Positions 6,842 through 13,881 of a DNA stretch of 15,067 nt are shown here, piece after piece. This DNA comes from JBKPNX01 sp046732855 (GTDB lineage Bacteria; Pseudomonadota; Alphaproteobacteria; Geminicoccales; Geminicoccaceae), in assembly GCA_046732855.1 (NCBI GenBank), contig JBKPNX010000060.1:1-15067 (forward strand), written 5' to 3'. The notes beneath the pieces were generated by a model. That model ran no database searches. It was not told where the DNA came from and saw nothing but the letters and a program-made list of their open reading frames with translations. Position 1 is the stretch's first letter. Every line of letters starts with the position of its first letter. A program made the translations under genes and the position numbers.

Positions 6842-7703
6842 CGAAGGGCACAGGATCGGTGAGGCCGGCTGGGGCCATACCCTGTTCGCCGGCGTGATCA
6901 GCTTCATCTACTTCTTCCCGGTGCTGTGGATCATCCTGACCGCGTTCAAGACTCACAACGACGCCCTCGCGATCCCGCCCAAATGGCTGTTCACGCCGAC
7001 CTTGCAGAACTTCGTCCAGGTATTTTCGCGCGCCTACAGCGCCGACGCGGCGGCGGTGGACACCAACTTCGACCTGTTCTTCTTCAATTCGATTTTCATT
7101 GCCGGCACGAGCGTCCTCTTGGCCCTGCTGATCGGCACGCTCGCTGCGTACGGCTTCTCGCGCTACCCGCTGCGCGGCAACGACACCTATCTGTTCATCA
7201 TCCTGACCACCCGCATGCTGCCGCCGATCGTGGTGATCATCCCGATCTTTCTGATGTTTCGCATCGCCGGCCTGTCCGGGACCTATATCGGCATCATCCT
7301 GCTCTACACCGCCTTCAACCTGCCGTTCACGATCTGGATGATGAAGAGCTTCTTCGACGAGCTGTCGCCCGAGGTCGAGGATGCGGCGCGCATGGACGGC
7401 AGCTCCGAACCGCGGGTGTTCTTCAAGATCTGCCTGCCGCAGGTCGTGGCCGGCTTGGCGGCGACCGCGGTGTTCGGCCTGATCCTGACCTGGAACGAGT
7501 TCCTGTTCGCGCTGTTGCTGAGCGGGGTCGAGACGCGCACCGTGCCGGTCGCCATGGCGCAGACCATCGGCGGCGATATCGGCGTGCGCTGGGGCCTGCT
7601 CGCCGCGATCGAGACCCTGTTCCTGATCCCCGTGATCGTGATCGTGTTCGTGCTGCAGCACCATCTGCTGCGCGGCGTCACCTTCGGCACGATCCGGCGT
7701 TAG
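6831..7703 (+). CDS. ABC importer permease 2 (MalG/UgpE-like)
   Basis: This 290-residue inner-membrane permease has six predicted helices. The first follows the basic MARREGHRIGEAGWGH leader (FAGVISFIYFFPVLWIIL), and the last is near the C-terminus (LFLIPVIVIVFVLQ). The EAA loop reads EDAARMDGSSEPRVFFKICLP from Glu183. TRMLPPIVVIIPIFLMF and the TWNEFLFALLLSG segment are typical of the MalG/UgpE side of carbohydrate importers. The start is GTG at 6831, preceded by GGAGG at good spacing. It would pair with permease 1 and take up the ligand delivered by the 4104-5531 protein. The frame is clean, and the gene is followed by a 73-base gap before the coiled-coil protein gene. Confidence 0.92.
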   Translation: MARREGHRIGEAGWGHTLFAGVISFIYFFPVLWIILTAFKTHNDALAIPPKWLFTPTLQNFVQVFSRAYSADAAAVDTNFDLFFFNSIFIAGTSVLLALLIGTLAAYGFSRYPLRGNDTYLFIILTTRMLPPIVVIIPIFLMFRIAGLSGTYIGIILLYTAFNLPFTIWMMKSFFDELSPEVEDAARMDGSSEPRVFFKICLPQVVAGLAATAVFGLILTWNEFLFALLLSGVETRTVPVAMAQTIGGDIGVRWGLLAAIETLFLIPVIVIVFVLQHHLLRGVTFGTIRR

Positions 7704-7776
7704 CCGCGACAGGGTCGTTGGTATGCTATTGAAGGTGACGCTTGTGATCTCGGGGGCCGTTTAGCCGGATGCCCGG

Positions 7777-8109
7777 ATGAACGCGGCACGCTTCGCACGC
7801 AATCTCATAGAGGACGGCGCCGAGCCGAAACTGGCGCAGTCGCTCGACGAGCATTTGACCGACGAGATCGATCAGACGGTTGCGACCAAGGAGCACGTCG
7901 AAACGGTAGTGACTCGGGAGGTTCAGCAGCTCCGCGTGGAGATGCACGAGGAATTCCAGCGCTTCGACACGCGGATCACCGACCGTCTGGACGGTTTTCA
8001 GAGCCAGATCACGCAGCGCCTGGACAGCCAGATGCGCTGGCTGACGACCTCAGTGATCGTGCTGTTTCTCGCGATGCTCGGAAACATCATTAAAGCTTTC
8101 TTACGGTAA
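7777..8109 (+). CDS. Coiled-coil protein with C-terminal membrane anchor (DUF1640-like)
   Basis: This 110-residue protein has three parts: a short helical head (ARFARNLIEDGAEPKLAQSL), a long charged heptad-like region (about 30-85, with TKEHVETVVTREVQQLRVEM and DRLDGFQSQITQRLDSQ), and a single hydrophobic helix at about 91-107 (TTSVIVLFLAMLGNII) ending in KAFLR. This layout resembles DUF1640/CCDC90-type tail-anchored coiled-coil proteins; that match is from memory of the pattern. It would oligomerise at the inner membrane with the coil most likely in the cytoplasm. It sits between permease 2 and ATPase 2, 11 bases before the latter, so a regulatory or scaffolding role for the importer is possible but not shown. 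The ATG overlaps the stop of a three-codon ORF at 7769 as ATGA. Confidence 0.72.
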   Translation: MNAARFARNLIEDGAEPKLAQSLDEHLTDEIDQTVATKEHVETVVTREVQQLRVEMHEEFQRFDTRITDRLDGFQSQITQRLDSQMRWLTTSVIVLFLAMLGNIIKAFLR

Positions 8110-8120
8110 GCAACTCGCGG

Positions 8121-9236
8121 ATGGCCGAGATCGAGCTCGAGAAGACCACCAAGCGGTTCGACCAGCTGGTCGCGGTCGATGCCGTCGATCTGGCGGTGGA
8201 GGCGGGGGAGGTGGTGTGCCTGCTCGGCCCCTCGGGCTGCGGCAAGACCACCACCCTGCGCATGATCGCCGGCCTGGAGTCAGCCACCGCCGGCGAGATC
8301 CGGCTTGCCGGCCAGCGGGTCAACGAACTCGCCGCGCGCGAGCGCAACGTCGCGATGACCTTTCAGTTCTACGCGCTGTACCCCAGTCTCAGCGTGCGTG
8401 AGAACCTGCAGTATCCCCTGCATGCGGAGCGGGTAGGTCGGGCCGAGATCGCCCGCCGGGTCGCCGAGATCGCGCGCGTGCTCCAGCTCGAAAGCCTGCT
8501 CGACCGGCTGCCCGGCCAGCTGGCCGAAGGCGAAAAACAGCGGGTCGCGGTCGGCCGCTCGATCATCCGCGATGCAGTCTGCTTTCTGTTCGACGAGCCG
8601 CTGTCGCGCCTGGACGTGCAACTGCGCGAGACGATGCGCGGCCAGATCAAGGAGGTGCTCGCCGGCCTCAACAAGGCGACCGTGATCGTGACCCACGATC
8701 AGCTGGAGGCGCTGACCATGGCCGATCGCATCGCGGTGATGCGCACCGGGCGGATCGAGCAGATCGCGACACCGCACGAGATCTTCGCCCGGCCGGCCAA
8801 TCTGTTCGTCGCCGGCTTCATTGGCACGCCGCAGATGAACCTGATCGACGCCACGGTCGACTGGGTGAGTTCCGACAGCGCCCGTTTCAAGACCGGCAGC
8901 CAGGAGATCGCGCTGCCGCTGCCGAACGCCGACCTGCGGCTGACGCGGGGCGCAGAGGTGACCATCGGCATTCGCCCGCGCGCGTTCGAGCTGACCTCGG
9001 AGCGCGGCGCGCACAGCCTCGGCGCGACCGTCGACATCATCGAGCCCATGGGCGCCGAGACGCTGCTGCATCTGGTTGCGGACGGCCGGGAGATGAGGGC
9101 GGTGGTGAACCGCCGCATCAGGCTGACCGCTGGTGCGCAGGTGCATGTGCGACTGCGCCCGAGCCAGGTCCACATCTTCAATGCCACAGGCGTGCGGATC
9201 CCGGCGGAGAGCGCACACCGGGCAGGCGCTGCATGA
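8121..9236 (+). CDS. ABC importer ATPase 2 (MalK/UgpC-like, degenerate signature)
   Basis: This 371-residue ATPase aligns with ATPase 1 without gaps through residue 200. Walker A is a standard GPSGCGKT at 36-43. Walker B reads CFLFDE at 154-159, and the H-loop is intact as THDQLEA with His192. The signature, normally LSGGQ, reads LAEGE at 134-138 and is degenerate. The C-terminal third contains GIRPRAFEL, the MalK-like TOBE region. Because each ATP site combines Walker A, Walker B and the H-loop of one subunit with the signature of the other, this subunit with ATPase 1's LSGGE would form the complete site. Start: ATG at 8121, 11 bases after the coiled-coil gene, with a weak Shine-Dalgarno. 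Its stop overlaps the next gene as ATGA. Confidence 0.93.
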   Translation: MAEIELEKTTKRFDQLVAVDAVDLAVEAGEVVCLLGPSGCGKTTTLRMIAGLESATAGEIRLAGQRVNELAARERNVAMTFQFYALYPSLSVRENLQYPLHAERVGRAEIARRVAEIARVLQLESLLDRLPGQLAEGEKQRVAVGRSIIRDAVCFLFDEPLSRLDVQLRETMRGQIKEVLAGLNKATVIVTHDQLEALTMADRIAVMRTGRIEQIATPHEIFARPANLFVAGFIGTPQMNLIDATVDWVSSDSARFKTGSQEIALPLPNADLRLTRGAEVTIGIRPRAFELTSERGAHSLGATVDIIEPMGAETLLHLVADGREMRAVVNRRIRLTAGAQVHVRLRPSQVHIFNATGVRIPAESAHRAGAA

Positions 9237-9547
9237 GCGGGCCAAACGATCACGGGGGCATGAGCGCGGCCACCGCGCGTACGATCGAATACGCGATCAT
9301 AGGGCTGTGCGTGATTTCGCTGGTCCTGATCTTCCAGCCCTTTTCGCTGACGCTTTACGGGATCGGGGCGGGCTTGGTCGTGCTCGGCGGCCTTGCCTTC
9401 AACCTGATCCCGCACTGCCGGCCGGGCGTGCCGATGCGCTGGCTGGTCACGGTTGGCCTGGTCGTGGTGGTACTGCTGATCCTCGTGTTCCTGCTGGCGG
9501 TCGGAACGTCGTATCTTTACGCGTGGTATGTTCAGGCCGGCCGCTGA
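9233..9547 (+). CDS. Small three-helix membrane protein coupled to ATPase 2
   Basis: This 104-residue protein has no recognised family. Three hydrophobic segments are visible: about 18-36 (IEYAIIGLCVISLVLIF), 40-58 (LTLYGIGAGLVVLGGLAF), and 68-95 (RWLVTVGLVVVVLLILVFLL), with a short Pro-rich HCRPGVP loop before the third. It is an inner-membrane protein. The ATG overlaps the ATPase 2 stop as ATGA, so the two are probably translationally coupled; a second Met at residue 10 is an alternative start. It closes the importer array. Some two-ATPase polyol importers also carry a small membrane protein, but I see no clear resemblance to those I remember. An importer accessory role is inferred from coupling alone. 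Confidence 0.72.
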   Translation: MSGPNDHGGMSAATARTIEYAIIGLCVISLVLIFQPFSLTLYGIGAGLVVLGGLAFNLIPHCRPGVPMRWLVTVGLVVVVLLILVFLLAVGTSYLYAWYVQAGR

Positions 9548-9664
9548 CGCAGGACCAGCCTGAACGGTCGGTCAGGAAGCACCCATCGCCGGCGCTCGGC
9601 GAGATCGTGCTTGCCGCAAGGCAGCCGGGTGCGGCTGCGGTGCGCCGCCGCCCTGTTACCCGTG

Positions 9665-9886
9665 TTACTTCGTGGTCGTGGTGGTCGTGCGGGTCGTGCC
9701 CGTGGTAGTCTTCGGCGTCTCCTCGTCACCAGTGACTTTGTTCTCGACGTCCTGAGCGGCGCCACTCATGGCTCGTCCCGTGGCCTGCACGTCCTCGCCC
9801 ATGCCGCGGGCGGTATTGCACGCGCTGAGCGAGGGAAGTGCCAGCACAGCGAGCAAAGCGATCAGTAACTTGAGTGTGTGCGTCAT
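9665..9886 (-). CDS. Entericidin-like small lipoprotein with Thr-rich tail
   Basis: This 73-residue protein starts with an export signal (KLLIALLAVLALPSL) and a lipobox LSAC, so Cys23 should be lipidated and the protein membrane anchored. The mature start CNTARGMGEDVQATGRAMS closely follows the entericidin pattern (C-N-T-x-R-G-x-G-E-D). Entericidins are small stress-related lipoproteins of proteobacteria. The C-terminus is low-complexity: 11 of the last 14 residues are Thr (TTTGTTRTTTTTTK), longer than the usual ~45-residue entericidin. The ATG at 9886 has GGAGGGA just upstream, fixing the start. It converges on the importer array, with 117 bases between. Weak short hairpins are present there, with no clear terminator. 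Confidence 0.85.
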   Translation of the reverse strand: MTHTLKLLIALLAVLALPSLSACNTARGMGEDVQATGRAMSGAAQDVENKVTGDEETPKTTTGTTRTTTTTTK

Positions 9887-10472
9887 CCTGCTCCCTCCAT
9901 TGTACGCCGTGGCCCCACCCCCGGATCTTTGGTGGCCGGCTATCGATCGCCTAGCTCGGTGCGGTGCCCGACCCAGAGCGATGACCCGGGGCGAATAACA
10001 GTCGCCAAAGGCTAATCTCCCGATCAGTTGAAGTCCAGCCATCCACAACTTCGGCGCGCCGCTGCGCAGCGCGCCGCGTGCCTTCGGCCGAGAGCTAACG
10101 GCCACAAGCGGAAGCTGGTTCCGCGGGTCGCGGTGCGTCCAAGGCGAAGGCGACGCCATCACCGCCTGATGACCGTTGCCGACGGCTCGGCGAAGGAGCG
10201 GGGCGTGACCATGACTGGCCAGGGCAACGTCGCCGGATCGGTCGCCGGTGCGCACCGATGGAGTGGCGTCGGTGACAGATCCGGGCCGGCTTCTCGATAA
10301 CTTCGGTGCAGCCGCGGTGAAAGCCCTGCCAGCACGCCTGTGGGTCGTGGCGACATCCCCTGGCGGCTTTTTCCGCAACTGGGCGCCGGCCGATGCCGGC
10401 TGCGCGCCTCATCGCGGCTCTTATTGACTGCAGCGACCCGCCTGAGATCGGAATGCGTCCGCCAGACTGAGT
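9887..10472. other. Gene-poor stretch, 586 bases
   Basis: No coding region here shows family features, a good ribosome-binding site or plausible composition; open frames are antisense or extensions of neighbouring frames. A GC-rich self-complementary run lies around 10056-10080 (GGCGCGC and GCGCGCC arms around CGCTGCGCA), and a GCCGGC-CGAT-GCCGGC hairpin lies near 10385-10402. Neither is followed by a T run. The stretch lies between the lipoprotein and the broken sugar transferase and may be eroded coding sequence. Confidence 0.5.
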
Positions 10473-11200
10473 TCAACCAACACTCTTGGCGCGCTCGTGC
10501 ACGCGCTTGATGCGCCAGCCGGCGGCCTCGGGCGCGAGCAAGAGCGTCTGGCTCTGCACGGCTTGAGATCCGTTTTCCGGCGGGGCGCGCTCGTCCAAGC
10601 GCGGCATGGCGGCAGGGCCCACGGTGCTGGCGCCGCGCGGGCGCTCTTGGTGCGTCACCACCTTGGCCACGGCCATGAGCAGGATCTTGAGGTCGAGCCC
10701 GAGCGACCAGTGGTCGACGTACCAGACGTCGAGCGCGAGGCAGCGCTCCCAGCTCGCCGCATCGCCTCCTTGCACCGCCGCCCACCCGGTCATGCCCGGC
10801 CGAACATCGTGGCGGCGCGCCTGCTTGGCGGAGCAGTGAGGCAGATCCTCCGGCAGCAGCGGGCGCGGGCCGACCAGGCTCATCTCGCCGCGCAGGACAT
10901 TGATGAGCGCGGGCAGGCCGTCGAGCATCGTACTGCGCAGCCACTTGCCAAGCCGCGTGAACACCGCTTCGGGCGGCGTCCCGCTGCCCGGCGCTCCGGC
11001 ATCGCTCGTGCTGCGGAACATCAACAACCCAAACGGGCGACCATGACGTCCAACCCGGACCTGATGCAGCAGCACAGGCGAGCCGAGCGAGCGCCGCACC
11101 GCAAGCGCGATCAGCAGCAGGAGTGGCCCGAGCACGATCAGACCCCCCGCGCGCCGAGGATATCGATGGCGCGCTTGGCCGGCGAGCCCAGGACCGTCAT
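10473..11200 (-). pseudogene. Sugar-phosphate transferase (PglC/WbaP-type), frameshifted and catalytically altered
   Basis: This gene derives from the monotopic phosphoglycosyl transferases, which move a sugar-1-phosphate to undecaprenyl phosphate to start surface glycan assembly. The start at ATG 11200 reads MTVLGSPAKRAIDILGA and then reaches a TGA. The next frame continues GGLIVLGPLLLLIALAV and runs to 10473 with family landmarks: SPVLLHQVRVGRHGRPFGLL, INVLRGEMSLVGPRPLLP, RPGMTGWAAVQG and ALDVWYVDHWSLGLDLKILL. Adding one G to the six-G run (C at 11143-11148 on plus) joins the halves. The essential Asp-Glu dyad of LDELPQL reads LDGLPAL, so the catalytic Glu is Gly (codon 10919-10917). The frameshift plus this substitution indicate decay. 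A shorter product from a GTG at 11135 would lack part of the membrane helix. No other glycan genes are nearby. Confidence 0.8.
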
Positions 11201-11661
11201 CTCAGACCCATCGCGCGCAGCATTCTCGGGCTTGAGGGCAGGGCGAACCTGACCTGGGCAGGTGCTCGGCAGCGCGAGCAGGCGAACACACCGCCGGTCA
11301 CGACTGGCCTCACGCTTACGAGGTTCGGGACCGATCGGGGCCCGGGTGTGCTCGCGGTGGGCGGGTAGTTCCCGAGAACACTCGTCATCCGGTCACGATC
11401 CGCGGGTCGCATGCTGCTGCCGGACGGCGCGAGCGCTCGATCGGTCCGGCGGCGGGATGTTCGCCGATTCCGGTTAACGGGCGTCTAAAAGCGCGGATGG
11501 CGCCCGAGCCCGTGAGTCGGCACCGAGTACCGGCGCGGTGGCGGCGCACAGATGGCATGCCGGTCCTCGTTGAGCCTCGCTGCCAGGCGGACCATCAGCG
11601 CGGTTTGCTGCCTACACACAGGGGCCCGCGGGTCGAGCGCCACGACCTCGAAACGGCTGCG
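11201..11661. other. Gene-poor stretch, 461 bases
   Basis: No supported gene, RNA or repeat is visible. One minus-strand frame (11197-11412, 71 codons) ends with a TGA overlapping the sugar-transferase ATG as ATGA, but its protein has no recognisable features. The stretch may hold an eroded upstream partner of the broken transferase. Confidence 0.45.
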
Positions 11662-11847
11662 TCAGCTAGCTTGTGCCGGGCGCGAGCGCGGGCCGGCGAA
11701 GAACCAGATGATGAAGCCGACTATCGGCAGAATGATGATCAGGAGCGCCCACAGGATCTTGGCGCCGCCCGAGGCCGGGCTGCCGAGGATGTTGACGACT
11801 GCCCAGATATCGAGGGCGAGCACGATCAGGCCGAAGATGAACTCCAA
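11662..11847 (-). CDS. Small PLDc_N-like membrane protein
   Basis: This is a 61-residue protein if it starts at TTG 11847. It has two membrane helices, EFIFGLIVLALDIWAVVNIL and ILWALLIIILPIVGFIIWFF, joined by a short GSPASGGAK loop, and ends in a polar tail (AGPRSRPAQAS). This matches the phospholipase D-nuclease N-terminal (PLDc_N) family of tiny membrane proteins, whose characteristic W-x-L-L-I-I-I-L-P-I-V-G core is visible. Function is unknown; many occur as stand-alone envelope genes. A longer 78-codon frame begins with ATG at 11898, but AGGAGGGA sits inside that extension 10 bases before the TTG, and the family normally begins at the first helix, so I prefer TTG. It is divergent from the SIMPL gene at 12025. 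Confidence 0.72.
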   Translation of the reverse strand: MEFIFGLIVLALDIWAVVNILGSPASGGAKILWALLIIILPIVGFIIWFFAGPRSRPAQAS

Positions 11848-12024
11848 AGGCTCTCTCCCTCCTATTGCCGTGGGAACGACTGTCGCGGGCGATGTCATCA
11901 GTGCCTCGACAAACAGCCGGTGCCCGCCGACGTTCCAGCAGGCCTGAGGCGGCCCGTGCGCCGGCGACCGTCTTCACAAGAGGCGCGGAGCCTCTAATCT
12001 CACGCCGTGAATTGGAGGCATCTC

Positions 12025-12732
12025 ATGCTGAAATCCATAGCGCTTCGTGTGCTCGCCGTCCTGCCCCTGGTCGCGCCGGCGGCTCTGACCGCGCAGGAGC
12101 AACCGCCGCGCCGCCTCGTGGTGACCGGAGCGGGCGAGGCGAGCGCCCGGCCCGACGTCGCCGTGATCTCGGCCGGTGTCGTGGTCCAGGCCGATACCGC
12201 GAGCGCGGCGCTCGCGGAGAACACGCGCGCGATGAACCGGGTGCTCGAGCAGCTGCGCGCCGCGGGGCTGGCGGCGGAGGACATCCAGACCGCGCAGTTC
12301 GCGGTCTCACCCCTGTACGAGAGCAGGCAGCCCGATCCGCGCACCACGCAGCCGCCCCGGATCGTTGGCTATCAGGTGTCGAATCAGGTGAGCGCGCGCG
12401 TGCGCGACATCGAGCGCCTCGGCACGACGCTGGACGCCCTGGTCGTCGCCGGCGCCAACAGCATCGACGGCCTCAGTTTCGATCTGGCCGATCCCAAGCA
12501 GGTGCTCGGCGAGGCCCGCGATGCCGCCGTCGCCGATGCGCTCGCTAAAGCCAAACGCTACGCCGCAGCCGCGGGAGTTAAGCTCGGGCGTATTCTCTCG
12601 ATCGAGGAGGGTGGTGGATACCCGCCGCCACGCCCGATGATGCGGGCGGAGGCGATGGCGGCCGACGTGCCGATCGCGCCCGGTCAGACGGAGCTGTCGG
12701 CCAGCGTCACGATCACGTTCGCGCTCGACTGA
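12025..12732 (+). CDS. Periplasmic SIMPL-domain (DUF541, YggE-like) protein
   Basis: This 235-residue exported protein starts with a signal peptide (MLKSIALRVLAVLPLVAPAALTA, cleaved near TAQ). The mature part begins RRLVVTGAGEASARPDVAVI, the usual first strand of SIMPL/YggE proteins. It then has ALAENTRAMNRVLEQLRAAG, DIQTAQFAVSPLYE, YQVSNQVSARVRDIERLG and the family helix ARDAAVADALAKAKRYAAAAGVKLG. The C-terminus ends in a short beta strand (SASVTITFAL). These proteins sit in the periplasm and are linked to oxidative-stress tolerance in E. coli; the molecular activity is not settled. A longer GTG start at 12007 exists, but TTGGAGG lies at 12012-12018, just before ATG 12025, so the shorter start is chosen. 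Confidence 0.9.
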   Translation: MLKSIALRVLAVLPLVAPAALTAQEQPPRRLVVTGAGEASARPDVAVISAGVVVQADTASAALAENTRAMNRVLEQLRAAGLAAEDIQTAQFAVSPLYESRQPDPRTTQPPRIVGYQVSNQVSARVRDIERLGTTLDALVVAGANSIDGLSFDLADPKQVLGEARDAAVADALAKAKRYAAAAGVKLGRILSIEEGGGYPPPRPMMRAEAMAADVPIAPGQTELSASVTITFALD

Positions 12733-12809
12733 GGGAGAGGCGGCAGCGACCTTCCTGTGACTGCCTCAGGTGCTGTGGCCGGGAGCCGCAGCCTGACCGC
12801 TCTCGGCAA

Positions 12810-12829
12810 GGCCCGGCGCGGGCCCGCGC
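12810..12829. terminator. GC-rich hairpin between convergent genes
   Basis: GGCCCG and CGGGCC form a perfect 6-bp stem with a GCG loop (12810-12824), and GCGCGGGCCCGCGC at 12816-12829 is a perfect 14-bp palindrome; the two structures are alternatives. It lies in the 142-base gap between the converging SIMPL and SHOCT genes. There is no T run on either side, so a bidirectional terminator role is only suggested by position. Confidence 0.3.
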
Positions 12830-12874
12830 GATTGAGAGCTCCTCAAGAGCACCCGGCAGCGAGGCCGGCGACAA

Positions 12875-13237
12875 TCACAGTTCGTTCAGCAGCGCCTGGC
12901 GGCGGGCCTGGTACTCGCTCTGGGTGATGTAGCCTTTCGCCGCCAGGTCATCGAGCACGTTCAGCTGATGCTCGATCGAGCTGGCGGTCGGCCCTGCCGG
13001 CGCTGCGGGGGCGACGTAGGCCGGCGCCGGGGCCGAGTAGACCGGCTGCTCGTATACCGTGCTACGGCCTCCCTCCCGCTGGTGCATCAGCGACGACAGG
13101 GCATAGCCGCCCGCCAGGCCGCCGACCAGCGGCAGGCCCCAGTCATTGTGTGCCAGGCTGGGCCGGGCGCCTAGCGCGATCCCCACCGCCGCAGCGACGT
13201 TCACCGCGATCAGGCTGTGCGCGAGCACCTTGGTCAT
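12875..13237 (-). CDS. Exported SHOCT-domain protein
   Basis: This is a 120-residue protein. The N-terminus is a signal peptide or anchor (VLAHSLIAVNVAAAVGIALGARPSLA), with possible cleavage after SLA-H. A Gly-rich hydrophobic stretch follows (LPLVGGLAGGYALSSL), then an Ala/Pro-rich linker (about 68-88). The C-terminus, from about residue 92, is a SHOCT domain: LNVLDDLAAKGYITQSEYQARRQALLNEL, with the typical L-L-x-x-G-x-I-T-x-x-E-Y/F-x-x-K/R-x-x-L-L pattern. SHOCT is a short helical oligomerisation or interaction motif found at the ends of many membrane proteins. The ATG at 13237 is preceded by GGGAGGGA at 5 bases. Function is unknown; an envelope location is inferred. Confidence 0.8.
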   Translation of the reverse strand: MTKVLAHSLIAVNVAAAVGIALGARPSLAHNDWGLPLVGGLAGGYALSSLMHQREGGRSTVYEQPVYSAPAPAYVAPAAPAGPTASSIEHQLNVLDDLAAKGYITQSEYQARRQALLNEL

Positions 13238-13325
13238 GTCATCCCTCCCGTCGACTGATCCGGCCCAAGGCCGATCGAGCCTAGTAGCAGATTTTCCGGT
13301 TCATGCCAGCCCGGCCTTGCTCTAT

Positions 13326-13343
13326 GCTCCGCGCGCGCGGAGC
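13326..13343. promoter_or_regulatory. 18-bp perfect palindrome upstream of an exported-protein gene
   Basis: GCTCCGCGCGCGCGGAGC is fully self-complementary with no spacer. It lies 48 bases before the ATG at 13391, in the 153-base divergent gap with the SHOCT gene. TATGCT at 13323-13328 could serve as a -10 element overlapping its left end. It may be an operator or a 5'-UTR hairpin; the alternating CG core means chance is more likely than for a mixed sequence. Confidence 0.4.
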
Positions 13344-13390
13344 TGCCGGCGGCGCCGCGAACCAAAGGAACGACGGGCGGGGAGTACAAG

Positions 13391-13831
13391 ATGCTCAAGG
13401 GGACGGTCGCTTTCCTCGGCGCGCAGGCGTGCGCTGCCGCGCTGGCCTGGGCAGCCTTTGCGGACGAGGTGCCGGACAACTATCTGCCAGGGACCTGGGC
13501 GACCGGCGGCGCTCAAGCCTGCGGTACGCCTGCGGCCGAGCACATCACGTTCGATCCCGACGGCACGTTCAGGACGGTGCGGGGGGAGCAGCCCACGGCC
13601 ACCGGCTTCTGGCATCTGGTCGAGGACGTGCTCGATCTGCACATGGTGAGTTCGCCAGCTTTCTTCGACGATCCCGCGACCAGGTCCGACGACGCGTTGA
13701 GCGATCTCGCGGGCCAGTATCAGTACTTCTACGCCAAAGCCTTACTGTTCGACATCACGCCGGACAGCTTCCGCGCGGTCGCGACCATGGGCAACCTGCT
13801 GCGCGGGGCCAACTACAGCCGCTGTCCCTGA
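13391..13831 (+). CDS. Exported protein of unknown function
   Basis: This 146-residue protein begins with a signal peptide (MLKGTVAFLGAQACAAALAWAAFA), probably cleaved before DEVPDNYLP. The mature part is about 122 residues. It opens with YLPGTWATGGAQACGTPAAEHITF-like sequence: a G-T-W strand, then a D-P-D-G-T-F turn and GFWHLVEDVLDLHM, a beta-rich layout seen in small lipocalin-like or DUF-type exported proteins (split here for length). The only mature Cys residues are Cys44 and Cys145 near the two ends, so a disulfide closing the fold is plausible. The ATG has GGGGAG 6 bases upstream. I do not recognise the family. It is divergent from the SHOCT gene. Confidence 0.75.
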   Translation: MLKGTVAFLGAQACAAALAWAAFADEVPDNYLPGTWATGGAQACGTPAAEHITFDPDGTFRTVRGEQPTATGFWHLVEDVLDLHMVSSPAFFDDPATRSDDALSDLAGQYQYFYAKALLFDITPDSFRAVATMGNLLRGANYSRCP

Positions 13832-13881
13832 AGCGCCTGGCTCGTCGTTCTCGGTAGCGTCGTGCGGCCCGGCCCCGCCGC

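Noticed and set aside
5577..7664. Minus-strand open frame of 695 codons
   Set aside because: It lies antisense to both permease genes and is rich in His, Arg, Asp, Gln and Glu without domains, a typical shadow of GC-rich coding on the other strand.
9588..9638. Short hairpins between the importer array and the lipoprotein gene
   Set aside because: Stems of 5-6 bp (GCAGCC/GGCTGC at 9621-9638, CGCCG/CGGCG nearby) without T runs are expected by chance at this base composition.
11197..11412. 71-codon minus-strand frame overlapping the sugar-transferase start as ATGA
   Set aside because: The overlap is suggestive, but the protein is Pro/Arg-rich with no motif or ribosome-binding site; it is not supported as a gene.
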